A DNA stretch of 64,000 bases from an uncultured Flavobacteriaceae bacterium. GTDB lineage: Bacteria; Bacteroidota; Bacteroidia; Flavobacteriales; Flavobacteriaceae. Numbering within the stretch: the first letter of the stretch is position 1; every line of letters begins with the position of its first letter. This document shows positions 42,216-51,241 of this stretch, one piece after another. The notes under the pieces were generated by a model. It was not told the origin of the DNA. It did no database searches and worked only from the letters and a program-made list of their open reading frames with translations. The translations under genes and the position numbers were made by a program. The stretch lies in NCBI GenBank assembly GCA_947494565.1, contig CANLVG010000001.1:496001-560000 (forward strand). The letters are read 5' to 3'.

Positions 42216-43073
42216 ATGCCACTGGAATACGCGATTACATATAAGGCTGAAAACACCTATGAAAATTGGGTTAGCGATGCGCATTGGCAATTTTTAATAG
42301 TACCAGAGGAAAATAGCTCACAGGAGTTGATCAGTACTGATTTTACCAATTCACTCAACGCCATAAATGAACCATCTATAAATGGTTACGGTTTTCAAAC
42401 CATACGGGTGCATCCAAAAAAAAGCTTCAAGAACATCACCTTTGAAGCTACCAGTAAAGTCATCAAAAAAGAAGTGAATCCGTTTGATTTTTCACTATCC
42501 GATCATCATCATTCTATATATAGACATATTGAGTCCCTCGAGTTCAAAGTGGATTACGAATCTTTTTTAAGAAAAACGTACTTTACTACCATTCCGGAGA
42601 ACGATTCAGGCCTTTTCCGTTTTAACAGATTCTTATCGATTTTCGAAAATCTTCGGGCACTTAATCAATGGACTTACGACCATATTTTCTTTAAAACCGA
42701 AGTAACCGATGTGAACACCACCCTCTATGAGATCATTAAAAATCGTCACGGCGTTTGTCAAGATTTTACGCACCTATTTTGTGCCTTGGCCCGTCAAAAC
42801 AATATTCCGGCCAGATATGTGTCAGGCTACCTCCATCAGGGCAATGGGTATTTTGGCGATTCACAAATGCACGCATGGGCAGAAGTCTTCATTCCCGAAA
42901 TAGGATGGATGGGCTTCGATCCCACCAATAATCTTATTGCCAATGAGAATCACATCAAAGTCGCACATGGTAAGGACTATTTCGATTGTGCCCCTTTAAA
43001 AGGAGTTGTGTTCACCACTGGTTCGAATGAAACGAGACATTCGGTCATCGTTGCAGGTCAGCAACAGCAATAG
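42216..43073 (+). CDS. Transglutaminase-like cysteine protease fold protein
   Basis: A 285-aa protein with an N-terminal beta-rich domain (bacterial transglutaminase N-terminal type, from LEYAITYKAENTY) and a transglutaminase-like core with the catalytic triad: Cys in RHGVCQDFTHLF, His in HAWAEVFI and Asp in GFDPTNN. It would be a papain-fold peptidase or amidase acting on the product or the carrier of the ATP-grasp enzyme. Third gene of the cluster. No signal peptide is seen, so cytoplasmic. Confidence 0.9.
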   Translation: MPLEYAITYKAENTYENWVSDAHWQFLIVPEENSSQELISTDFTNSLNAINEPSINGYGFQTIRVHPKKSFKNITFEATSKVIKKEVNPFDFSLSDHHHSIYRHIESLEFKVDYESFLRKTYFTTIPENDSGLFRFNRFLSIFENLRALNQWTYDHIFFKTEVTDVNTTLYEIIKNRHGVCQDFTHLFCALARQNNIPARYVSGYLHQGNGYFGDSQMHAWAEVFIPEIGWMGFDPTNNLIANENHIKVAHGKDYFDCAPLKGVVFTTGSNETRHSVIVAGQQQQ

Positions 43074-43168
43074 GACCTATTCCGACCTTTCCTGAACAAG
43101 GCAATGTTTCAGCTGTTTCGCGCAAAAATTCAAAAAAAAGAGTAGTACTTTAGCGTAAAATTAGAGCA

Positions 43169-44276
43169 ATGACAATTACGACCGATCATTATAAAGGTCT
43201 TCAAGATCGCCTAGGTGCGTTAAGGAGGTATCTTTGACATCGATGCCAAACTTATAGAGATTGAAAACGAGCAAGAGAAAACACTTGCTCCTGATTTTTG
43301 GGATAATGCCCAGGAAGCTCAAAAACAGATGCGATTCATTCAGTCGAAAAAACAATGGGTCGATGATTACAATAAGGCAAAGACCCTGGTGACCGATCTT
43401 GAAATCTTACTTGAGTTTCTTCAAGAGGGAGAGGTTTCAGAAGATGAATTGGCAGCACATCATGAAAAGACATTAGAGGCGATAGAGGCCCTTGAGTTCA
43501 AGAATATGCTTTCCGAAGAAGGTGACGAGCTGACTGCGGTACTTCAAATAACAGCCGGAGCGGGGGGAACTGAGAGTTGCGACTGGGCGTCTATGCTTAT
43601 GCGAATGTATATGATGTGGGCCGAAAAAAGCGGTTTTAAGGTCAAAGAGCTGAATTATCAAGAAGGCGATGTGGCTGGTATCAAAACGGTAACATTGGAA
43701 ATCGATGGGGATTTTGCTTTCGGTTGGTTGAAAGGTGAAAACGGTGTGCATCGATTAGTGCGTATTTCTCCCTTTGACAGCAACGCCAAAAGACACACGT
43801 CTTTTGCCTCCGTGTATGTATATCCACTTGTTGACGATTCCATAGAGATTGAAGTGAATCCTGCAGACATCGAGATTACAACGGCAAGATCCAGTGGTGC
43901 AGGCGGCCAGAACGTCAATAAGGTTGAAACCAAGGTACAATTGGTACACAAACCTACGGGTATCCAGATTTCATGCTCAGATTCACGATCGCAACATGAC
44001 AATAGGGCCACTGCCCTTAAGATGTTGAAATCGCAACTATATGAGATTGAGCTCCGCAAGAAAATGGAGGCCCGTCAAGAAATCGAGTCTTCAAAAATGA
44101 AAATCGAGTGGGGATCCCAAATTCGGAACTATGTCATGCACCCTTATAAATTGGTAAAGGACGTGCGGACAGCTGAGGAAACCGGAAATGTTGATGCTGT
44201 TATGGATGGCGACATCAACCGATTTTTAAAGGCCTATCTCATGGCAATGGGGCAAAAAGAAGAGGAAAATCAATAA
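43169..44276 (+). CDS. prfB: Peptide chain release factor 2 with programmed +1 frameshift
   Basis: RF2 reads UGA and UAA stop codons and releases the finished peptide. The gene begins ATG at 43169, runs 22 codons to ...LRRYL, then meets an in-frame TGA (43235-43237). The sequence AGGAGG-TAT-CTT-TGA-C is the classical autoregulatory +1 frameshift site; skipping one base continues as [15 protein letters not shown] into the long frame ending at 44276. The peptidyl-hydrolase motif [12 protein letters not shown] and an SSGAGGQ-adjacent HxxT-type region are intact; the SPF-type recognition loop is [17 protein letters not shown]. The true CDS is join(43169..43234,43236..44276). Translation regulation is by RF2 level. 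Confidence 0.95.
43223..43238 (+). promoter_or_regulatory. RF2 programmed frameshift site
   Basis: An internal Shine-Dalgarno-like AGGAGG is followed by TAT CTT TGA C; when RF2 is scarce the ribosome slips +1 from CTT to TTT. The spacing equals that of the well-studied E. coli site. Confidence 0.92.
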
Positions 44277-44343
44277 CAATTCCTGATGGCCGATAGCAGC
44301 TATGCGCTGTACAATCGGTCAGCAGCTTTCGAATGATAACCAT

Positions 44344-44685
44344 ATGATTAAAATATACCACAACCCCAGATGTAGAAAATCAAGGGAAGGACTTGCCGTA
44401 TTGGAAGGGTCCGGGAAGGATTATGAGGTCGTCAAATACTTGGAAAATATTCCGACCAAAGCCGAATTAAGGAGCATATTAAACTGTTTAGGGCTGTCGC
44501 CCGAGAACCTTGTTCGTAAAAATGAGGCCATCTGGAAAGAGAATTATCGCAGCAGAATGCTGTCGGACGAGGAAATTCTCGATGCGATGATCTTGCACCC
44601 AAAACTGATCGAAAGACCTATCGTGGTGAACGGAAATAAAGCGGTCATCGGAAGACCTCCTGAACGCATTTCGGAACTACTCTAA
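44344..44685 (+). CDS. ArsC-family reductase-like protein
   Basis: A 113-aa protein of the ArsC/Spx thioredoxin-like family. The active-site loop HNPRCRKSREGL has the catalytic Cys, and later residues IERPIVVNG and IGRPPERI match the Arg-containing anion-binding segments of ArsC. It may reduce arsenate with glutaredoxin or be a YffB-type relative of unknown activity; no ars genes are nearby. An upstream start at 44302 is open, but ATG 44344 begins directly at the conserved MIKIYHNPRC and is preferred. Confidence 0.82.
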   Translation: MIKIYHNPRCRKSREGLAVLEGSGKDYEVVKYLENIPTKAELRSILNCLGLSPENLVRKNEAIWKENYRSRMLSDEEILDAMILHPKLIERPIVVNGNKAVIGRPPERISELL

Positions 44686-44732
44686 ATTTCTCCCCCCAAA
44701 AACAATGCATAATTTCTTCAATGACCATAAAA

Positions 44733-44748
44733 TGGTACATTTGTTGCA
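44733..44748 (+). promoter_or_regulatory. Candidate sigma-54 promoter before the Gly-rich protein / TonB receptor operon
   Basis: TGGTAC-ATTTG-TTGCA matches TGGCAC-N5-TTGCA with one mismatch; the -12 element is perfect. Predicted start near 44759, about 68 bases before the start codon. Confidence 0.55.
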
Positions 44749-44826
44749 CCATCTTTTTAACAAAGATTTAACCATGTTCGGTTAAACCTTCATCTAATTT
44801 TGAAATCATAGTAAAATCATAATCCC

Positions 44827-45366
44827 ATGAAAACCAGTATCAAATATCTCATCGCTTTTTTCATTGTTCTACTTACAGGAGCCGAAGTACAGGCGCAATA
44901 CGGCTATGGCGGCGGCGGTTACGGATATGGGGGCTATGGTGGCGGATATGGAGCCAATCGTGGACGTGGTTTAGGTAGAGGTTATGGCAGTGCCATACCT
45001 CAAGCAGATACCCCTAAAGAAGCACCGAAACCTAAAACCGCGGCCGAAATCGTTGATGGTGAAATGCCGGCTATTGCCGAAACCTTGAATTTAGATGAAT
45101 TTGAGACGGCCGTGCTGAGCACTACCCTCAAAAAATATGTTCAAGAACGAATCGAATTGCAGATTCTAAAACTGCCAGCCGACAAAATGCGGGAAGCATT
45201 CGATAAAATCACCGTACGCCAAGACGAGGACCTAAAAGCTGGCCTTCCATTGGAAAAGTATGAAGCGTTTGTTAAAATGCAGAAAGAAGGGGTAGCGAAA
45301 ATGCAAAAGGAGCAAAAGAAAGCTGAGAAGAAAAGACAAAAGAAAAGGAAGAAATCCAAAGAATAA
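44827..45366 (+). CDS. Secreted Gly/Tyr-rich protein with basic tail
   Basis: A signal peptide (MKTSIKYLIAFFIVLLTGAEVQA) is followed by a Gly/Tyr-rich stretch (YGYGGGGYGYGGYG), then a helical domain (about residues 68-155, FETAVLSTTLKKYVQERIELQ) and a Lys-rich C-terminal tail. It is translationally close to the TonB receptor that follows (one base between stop and start), so both are one operon behind a sigma-54-like promoter. The helical part resembles small periplasmic stress proteins of flavobacteria only in general pattern. Function unknown. Confidence 0.7.
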   Translation: MKTSIKYLIAFFIVLLTGAEVQAQYGYGGGGYGYGGYGGGYGANRGRGLGRGYGSAIPQADTPKEAPKPKTAAEIVDGEMPAIAETLNLDEFETAVLSTTLKKYVQERIELQILKLPADKMREAFDKITVRQDEDLKAGLPLEKYEAFVKMQKEGVAKMQKEQKKAEKKRQKKRKKSKE

Positions 45367-45367
45367 T

Positions 45368-47809
45368 ATGAAGAAACTGTTCTCCGTAACACTACTACTA
45401 GTTACCATCGCCGTAAACGCGCAACGACCACAAGGACAACGACAAGGAGAACGATCACCAATACGAATAACAGGGACGGTTCTAGATGAAGAGACCAGCC
45501 AACCACTTGAGTATGCTACCTTAGTACTGCAGAGTGTGCGCAATCCCGAAAAAATTACAGGGGGTATTACCGATGCCACCGGGAAATTCGATGTAGAAAC
45601 GCTTCCGGGTCGATACAATGTTAGAATCGAGTTCCTTTCCTATCGTACCTACCAATTACCTGAACAAACATTTCGCTCTTCCACAGATCTCGGCACGGTA
45701 ACTTTGGCCCTTGATGTGGCCCAACTTGAAGGAGTTGAAGTAATTGCCGAAAAAACTACGGTCGAGATACGATTGGATAAAAAAATATACAATGTCGGCA
45801 AAGACCTTACCGTTAGCGGCGGCACCGTCAGTGATGTACTTGACAATGTACCTTCTGTTTCCGTTGATGTCGAAGGCAATGTGCAATTACGGGGCAATGA
45901 TGATGTGCGCATCTTAATTGACGGAAAACCATCGGCCATTACAGGTTTGAACTCTACGGAAGCCCTGCAACAACTTCCTGCCGAATCCATTGAAAAGGTC
46001 GAAGTCATCACTTCTCCTTCAGCCAGATATGATGCTGAAGGCTCCGGAGGTATTATCAATATCATTTTGCGTCGAAGTAAGTTACAAGGTATGAACGGAG
46101 CAATCACGGCCAACCTAGGAGACCCTACTCGTTTGGGATTGAATGGCAATTTGAACTACCGCACCGGAGATATCAATATCTTCACCAATACCGGTTATAA
46201 TTACCGAGACTCTCCAGGGAACACATTTAATGATACACAGTTTTTTGATCAAAACGGTGATTTCACCAATAGCCTAACAGAAAATGGGGAGCGTGAACGA
46301 ATACGTAAAGGGGTCAACGCCAATTTCGGGGTAGAATGGTATGTCAATGAAACCGCATCGATTACGCAAAGCATTTTTATCAGGAATTCTGACAATTCAA
46401 GTGAAACAATCAACAACTTCTCTCAGCAAGATAGTGATCTGAAGACAACTAACGGCTTCCGTTTCGATGCGGAAACCGAAGATGATAGAACCTTCCAATA
46501 TTCATTTAATTATGACAAAAAGTTCAATGATTCAGGTCATAAGCTTACCTATGCCTTTCAATACGAAACCAGTGAGGAGGTAGAGGCTTCGTTGATTCAG
46601 CAAAATGGTTTTGACAGTGAAACAGTACGTACCGCTGAGGATCAACGTCGCTTATTTCTGCAGACCGACTATGTATTGCCTATTGGTGAGAACCATCAAT
46701 TCGAAATGGGGTATCGAGGTGATTTCAATCGTCTGGAAACCGATTATGACGTTGCTTTTATTCAACCGACCATTGATGAATTGGGTATTACCAATCCGAG
46801 CAATGTACTTGACTTCAAGGAAACCATTAATGCGGTATACACGCAGTTTGGAAGTAAAATCAAAAAGTTCAATTATCTAGCTGGTTTACGCTATGAGTCT
46901 ACTAGACTCATTATCAATCAGATAGAAAGCAATGATTTGAATAGGAACAATTTTGATGGGTTCTTCCCTACGCTCAACCTAAATTATGAGTTTACCGAGA
47001 AACAAAGCGTATCACTCGGATATAACAGGCGTATCAGAAGGCCACGATCGTTCTTTTTAAATCCGTTTCCGTCACGCTCAAGCCCTACCAATTTGTTCCA
47101 AGGAAATCCGCTTTTGACACCTTCGTTTAGTAATCAGGTGGATTTTGGTTACCTCAATCGATTTGAGAAGTTGACGCTGAACACTTCTATATATTTTCAA
47201 AGGGCCACTGACGTCATAACCTTCATTACGGAGGATACCGGGGAAGACACCTTTTTCGATGGACAACAAGTCAGTATTTTAAGAAGAACTCCGGTTAATT
47301 TAGCAAAGAACGACCGCTATGGGTTTGAATTCACCACCAGTTATAGACCCACTAAAAACTGGAACATCAATGGTAACTTCAATATGTTCAACCTAATCAC
47401 AAGAGGTGATTTCAACGGACAGAATTTTGATGCCGAAAATCTCAGTTGGTTTGTTAGACTGAATAACAAAATCACCCTTTTAAAGTCAATCGATTGGCAG
47501 ACTCGATTTTTTTATCGCGGCCCAAGGGAAACCGCCCAGTCAAGATCTCAGGGAATCGCCTCTTTGAGTATGGCGTTTAGTAAAGACCTCTTTAAAGACA
47601 AAGCCTCTTTAGCACTGAATATCAATGATGTATTCAACAGCAGAAAACGTGTGACCGAAACCTTCACCCCGTTTTTTGAGAGCGACAGTGAATTTCAATT
47701 TCGAGTGCGTTCGATCAACCTATCGTTCACGTACCGTTTCAATCAGAAGAAAAAACGTAATGGAGACCGTCGTGGTGGTGGGGATGATGGCGAATTTGAG
47801 GAACAATGA
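45368..47809 (+). CDS. TonB-dependent outer-membrane receptor
   Basis: An 813-aa outer-membrane receptor: signal peptide ending in VNAQ, a carboxypeptidase-regulatory-like domain (ITGTVLDEETSQPLEYATLVLQ, about 30-110), a plug domain (LDKKIYNVGKDLTVSGGTVSDVLDNVPSV and VQLRGNDDVRILIDGKP), then a barrel of the outer-membrane family ending RSINLSFTYRFNQ. A Lys/Arg/Gly/Glu-rich tail (KKKRNGDRRGGGDDGEFEEQ) extends beyond the last barrel strand, which normally is terminal. The cargo cannot be inferred. It is co-operonic with the Gly-rich protein upstream. Confidence 0.9.
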   Translation: MKKLFSVTLLLVTIAVNAQRPQGQRQGERSPIRITGTVLDEETSQPLEYATLVLQSVRNPEKITGGITDATGKFDVETLPGRYNVRIEFLSYRTYQLPEQTFRSSTDLGTVTLALDVAQLEGVEVIAEKTTVEIRLDKKIYNVGKDLTVSGGTVSDVLDNVPSVSVDVEGNVQLRGNDDVRILIDGKPSAITGLNSTEALQQLPAESIEKVEVITSPSARYDAEGSGGIINIILRRSKLQGMNGAITANLGDPTRLGLNGNLNYRTGDINIFTNTGYNYRDSPGNTFNDTQFFDQNGDFTNSLTENGERERIRKGVNANFGVEWYVNETASITQSIFIRNSDNSSETINNFSQQDSDLKTTNGFRFDAETEDDRTFQYSFNYDKKFNDSGHKLTYAFQYETSEEVEASLIQQNGFDSETVRTAEDQRRLFLQTDYVLPIGENHQFEMGYRGDFNRLETDYDVAFIQPTIDELGITNPSNVLDFKETINAVYTQFGSKIKKFNYLAGLRYESTRLIINQIESNDLNRNNFDGFFPTLNLNYEFTEKQSVSLGYNRRIRRPRSFFLNPFPSRSSPTNLFQGNPLLTPSFSNQVDFGYLNRFEKLTLNTSIYFQRATDVITFITEDTGEDTFFDGQQVSILRRTPVNLAKNDRYGFEFTTSYRPTKNWNINGNFNMFNLITRGDFNGQNFDAENLSWFVRLNNKITLLKSIDWQTRFFYRGPRETAQSRSQGIASLSMAFSKDLFKDKASLALNINDVFNSRKRVTETFTPFFESDSEFQFRVRSINLSFTYRFNQKKKRNGDRRGGGDDGEFEEQ

Positions 47810-47827
47810 TAAAACGGAAGACCTAGC

Positions 47828-47865
47828 AAAAAAAAAGGGAAGCTAAATGCTTCCCTTCTATTTTT
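47828..47865. terminator. Bidirectional terminator after the TonB receptor
   Basis: GGGAAGC/GCTTCCC stem, 5-base loop, flanked by an A-run and a T-run. Confidence 0.8.
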
Positions 47866-48037
47866 ATGCTTCACGCGCGGCTCTTTTTTTGTCGCGCCTT
47901 TCTTTTAACAACTCTCGAATATTTCCCACCAACCAATACGGTACTACAAACGTCAATAAAAAAATCATCAACCAAAAACCGATGGTCAAAATGGTCAAAA
48001 ATGCTAAAAATCCTAAATATTGATCGAATTCGAACAT
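47864..48037 (-). CDS. 57-aa membrane protein
   Basis: A 57-codon ORF starting ATG at 48037 (MFEFDQYLGFLAFL) with a hydrophobic stretch of about 35 residues (likely one long or two short helices) and a strongly basic C-terminus (LLKERRDKKRAAREA). The codon pattern, clean start after an A/T-rich leader, and its end exactly at a hairpin terminator support a real gene. No known domain. Divergent from fumC. Confidence 0.6.
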   Translation of the reverse strand: MFEFDQYLGFLAFLTILTIGFWLMIFLLTFVVPYWLVGNIRELLKERRDKKRAAREA

Positions 48038-48150
48038 AGACATCTATTTATACAGCACAAAGATACTTTGAAAACAATACATTCTGCAAATCAAATTTAA
48101 AAAAAGTCCCTATTTCTTGTTACGGTCTTTAAAATGCATCTCCAAACCGT

Positions 48151-48158
48151 TAAATTTG
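48151..48158 (+). promoter_or_regulatory. Candidate -7 box for fumC
   Basis: TAAATTTG matches TAnnTTTG, 22 bases before the start codon. No -33 element at normal spacing. Confidence 0.35.
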
Positions 48159-48180
48159 TACGAATCCAAAATCTCGACAT

Positions 48181-49578
48181 ATGGAATTTCGTATTGAAAA
48201 AGATACTATGGGCAATGTAGAAGTGCCCGCTGATAAATATTGGGGAGCCCAAACGGAGCGATCTAGAAATAATTTTAAAATCGGTCCTGCAGCATCGATG
48301 CCGATGGACGTGGTCTATGGGTTTGCCTATCTAAAGAAGGCAGCAGCTTTTACCAATTGTGAATTGGGCGTACTGACCGAGGAAAAAAGGGATTTGATCG
48401 CTGCGGTATGCGATGAGATTCTGGACGGAAAACACAATGATCAATTTCCTTTGGTCATCTGGCAAACCGGCTCTGGAACACAAAGCAATATGAATGTCAA
48501 TGAGGTTATTGCCAACCGTGCCCATGAGATGGCTGGAAAGAAAATCGGAGAAGGTGAAAAAACCATTCAACCCAACGATGATGTCAACAAATCACAATCA
48601 TCCAATGATACCTTCCCAACGGGCATGCATATTGCGGCTTACAAAAAATTGGTAGACACCACAATTCCGGGAATCACACAGTTAAGAAATACACTGGCCA
48701 AAAAATCGGAAGATTTCAAAGATGTCGTAAAAATAGGTCGTACACACCTTATGGATGCCACTCCCCTAACCTTGGGACAAGAGTTTTCGGGGTATGTATC
48801 ACAACTAGATCATGGTCTTAAGGCATTACAGAACACTTTGGAACACTTGAGTGAACTGGCGCTAGGCGGTACCGCTGTCGGCACAGGATTAAATACTCCC
48901 GAAGGCTATGCTGTTTTAGTGGCCAAATATATCGCTGAATTTACAGGGCTTCCGTTCAAAACGGCCGAAAACAAATTTGAGGCATTGGCTGCTCATGACG
49001 CTATAGTAGAAAGCCATGGAGCGCTGAAACAGGTAGCAGTTTCCTTAAACAAAATCGCCAATGATATTCGAATGATGGCTTCCGGTCCCCGTTCAGGAAT
49101 TGGTGAAATCAACATACCCGCAAATGAGCCGGGAAGTTCCATAATGCCCGGAAAGGTCAACCCTACGCAATGTGAAGCCCTTACTATGGTCTGCGCACAG
49201 GTGATGGGTAACGATGTAGCCGTCAGTATTGGCGGTACACAAGGGCATTATGAACTGAATGTGTTCAAACCCATGATGGCCTCGAACATCTTACAATCTG
49301 CAGAATTGATCGGTAATGCCTGTGTCAGCTTTGACCTAAATTGTGCTGCTGGTATTGAACCAAATCACGAGGTTATCAAGGAATTATTAAACAATTCCTT
49401 GATGTTGGTAACCGCTTTAAATACAAAAATCGGCTACTACAAAGCCGCTGAAATTGCAAATACGGCCCATAAGAACGGTACCACACTAAAAGAAGAGGCC
49501 ATTAATTTAGGTTATGTTACTGCTGAAGAGTACGATGACTGGGTAAAACCTGAGGATATGGTGGGCAGCCTGAAATAA
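48181..49578 (+). CDS. fumC: Class II fumarate hydratase
   Basis: Fumarase C interconverts fumarate and L-malate in the TCA cycle, without an iron-sulfur cluster. The 465-aa protein carries the superfamily signature [15 protein letters not shown], plus [13 protein letters not shown]-type (SGTQSNMN) and [17 protein letters not shown] substrate-site segments. Start codon directly begins [11 protein letters not shown]. It is monocistronic, ended by a bidirectional hairpin. Confidence 0.96.
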   Translation: MEFRIEKDTMGNVEVPADKYWGAQTERSRNNFKIGPAASMPMDVVYGFAYLKKAAAFTNCELGVLTEEKRDLIAAVCDEILDGKHNDQFPLVIWQTGSGTQSNMNVNEVIANRAHEMAGKKIGEGEKTIQPNDDVNKSQSSNDTFPTGMHIAAYKKLVDTTIPGITQLRNTLAKKSEDFKDVVKIGRTHLMDATPLTLGQEFSGYVSQLDHGLKALQNTLEHLSELALGGTAVGTGLNTPEGYAVLVAKYIAEFTGLPFKTAENKFEALAAHDAIVESHGALKQVAVSLNKIANDIRMMASGPRSGIGEINIPANEPGSSIMPGKVNPTQCEALTMVCAQVMGNDVAVSIGGTQGHYELNVFKPMMASNILQSAELIGNACVSFDLNCAAGIEPNHEVIKELLNNSLMLVTALNTKIGYYKAAEIANTAHKNGTTLKEEAINLGYVTAEEYDDWVKPEDMVGSLK

Positions 49579-49614
49579 TCGGTATCAGTCGCCTATTTAT
49601 TGGTATTGGAAAAT

Positions 49615-49652
49615 AAAAAAAGGGTCAATCTGAAAAGATTGACCCCTTTTTG
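49615..49652. terminator. Bidirectional terminator between fumC and the coiled-coil gene
   Basis: GGGTCAATC/GATTGACCC stem, 6-base loop, A-run and T-run on either side. Confidence 0.8.
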
Positions 49653-49669
49653 GTAATGGATAGTGTTCC

Positions 49670-50557
49670 TTATTTCAATGCGAACTTAGAAGTTCCTAAA
49701 AGCTTAAGTCTGTCATCATATACATTCACCATGTAATTCCCTTTTTGGAAATCACCTGCAGGCTTGCTAATGTAGTCGCAAACATCCAATGACTTGTTCT
49801 CATAGTAAAAGTTCGTTCCTTTGCTATATGTTACAGAAGCGCCGTCATCATTGGTCTTGCTGTAGCTTTCCCCTAAAACGTTACCTTGTGGATCAAGAAT
49901 TTCCAAATAAAACTCCCTATCACCTGCATCAGCAATAACATTATTGGCTACGGTAAAACAAATCTTGAATTTATCGGTAGATTTAGCACGGGAAGTAGAT
50001 ACTAATTTTCCACTCTTACGCTCTTTTACCGCATCAACATTAAATGTTGTCAGGTTCAAGGCCGAACCTTTCTCTACAACATCGGCCAACTGCGTGTTCT
50101 GTACAACCAAAGAATCGTTAAAAACAGTTTGCTTTTCTAATTCGGTATACGTGCTATCACGCTGCATTGCGATCAAGGTGTTCGATTGCTTCAAAGAATC
50201 AACCTGCTTCAATAACTGCTCTCTCTCTGCAGTTAACACACGTACTTGTCTTCTGTATCTTGAAAGTGAGGAAATATCAGCTTTCATAGACTTTACAGAA
50301 TCGATGTATTTTGCAATGTTATCTCTGGCCGAAACCAATTCTTCATTAGTCGCATTGCTCTCCAAAATAGCTTTGTCATACTCCGACTTCAAACTATTTA
50401 GATCTTCAACCACTAAATTCTTTTCTTCAGTAAGGGCTACTTCATTCTTCTTTTTATCTTGATAAAGACTTACTGTGTAGATAATGACACCTAGAAGTAC
50501 TACTCCAAGCAGGCCTGCCAATACCTTCAATCCGTTGTTACTTTTTGTTTCAGTCAT
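49670..50557 (-). CDS. Membrane-anchored coiled-coil protein, conserved in flavobacteria
   Basis: A 295-aa protein with an N-terminal transmembrane helix (about residues 11-30), a long coiled coil (about 35-165, heptads of L/I/V with K/E/S), and a C-terminal beta-sandwich-like domain (190-295, FKICFTVANNVIADAG and FYLEILDPQGNVLG). It is probably an inner-membrane protein with a periplasmic rod and head. I do not recognise a named family or function. Confidence 0.7.
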   Translation of the reverse strand: MTETKSNNGLKVLAGLLGVVLLGVIIYTVSLYQDKKKNEVALTEEKNLVVEDLNSLKSEYDKAILESNATNEELVSARDNIAKYIDSVKSMKADISSLSRYRRQVRVLTAEREQLLKQVDSLKQSNTLIAMQRDSTYTELEKQTVFNDSLVVQNTQLADVVEKGSALNLTTFNVDAVKERKSGKLVSTSRAKSTDKFKICFTVANNVIADAGDREFYLEILDPQGNVLGESYSKTNDDGASVTYSKGTNFYYENKSLDVCDYISKPAGDFQKGNYMVNVYDDRLKLLGTSKFALK

Positions 50558-50725
50558 AATGTAATAATTAATTAATCTCGTTAGATTACAATTGGTTTTT
50601 GTTTGTATCAGTCTATATACGGCTCAGTTTTGGTCTTGGATTTTTTGACCAAAAAAAATTAAATTCCACTATCGTACAAACCGCTGTATAGCTTAACTTT
50701 ATCGATGAAATGCAAAAGTAGTAAA

Positions 50726-51196
50726 ATGCAAGTTAAGATCATTCCTTTCGATTCAAAACACGCTCAAGTGTTCAAAAAATTGAATCTAAATTGGTTAAAA
50801 CGCTACTTCTATGTAGAGGAAAAGGACAAAAAACTATTGGAAAACTGCCAAGAGTCGATTATCGATATTGGAGGATATATCTTTTTGGCAGCGGCTGAGG
50901 ATACGGGTGAAATCGTCGGGTGTTTTTCGTTGATTCCGTTTGGCGAACGAACCTTTGAATTGGGAAAGATGGCCGTTGCCCCAGCATATCAGGGCCATCG
51001 AATTGGCCAACGGCTACTTTCGTTCGCAATCGAATTTGCCCTTGAAAAACGATGGGACGCTATCGTTCTTTATTCAAGTACAAAACTAGATACCGCCTTG
51101 CACGTGTATCGAAAATTCGGTTTTAAGGAGGTAGCTTTGGAAAAAAAACTACCTTATAAAAGAAGTGATATAAAAATGATGTTGACGCTAACTTGA
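50726..51196 (+). CDS. GNAT family N-acetyltransferase
   Basis: A 156-aa GNAT protein. The acetyl-CoA loop is VAPAYQGHRIGQRLL (R/QxxGxG/A with Q-G-H-R-I-G), preceded by the strand FELGKMAV, and the C-terminal HVYRKFGFKEV fits the final alpha/beta pieces. It would acetylate a small molecule or a protein terminus. An upstream ATG at 50705 is open; ATG 50726 after TAAA and directly before the conserved strand is preferred. Substrate unknown. Confidence 0.85.
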   Translation: MQVKIIPFDSKHAQVFKKLNLNWLKRYFYVEEKDKKLLENCQESIIDIGGYIFLAAAEDTGEIVGCFSLIPFGERTFELGKMAVAPAYQGHRIGQRLLSFAIEFALEKRWDAIVLYSSTKLDTALHVYRKFGFKEVALEKKLPYKRSDIKMMLTLT

Positions 51197-51241
51197 AAGC
51201 ACTCACAAAAACCCAGTAAGACCCGAACAAGGCCTAAAACC

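Noticed and set aside
43658-44059. Minus-strand 133-codon ORF
   Set aside because: Antisense to the conserved core of prfB; no independent support.
44302-44343. N-terminal extension of the ArsC-like protein
   Set aside because: The conserved strand begins exactly at ATG 44344; the extension is not family-like.
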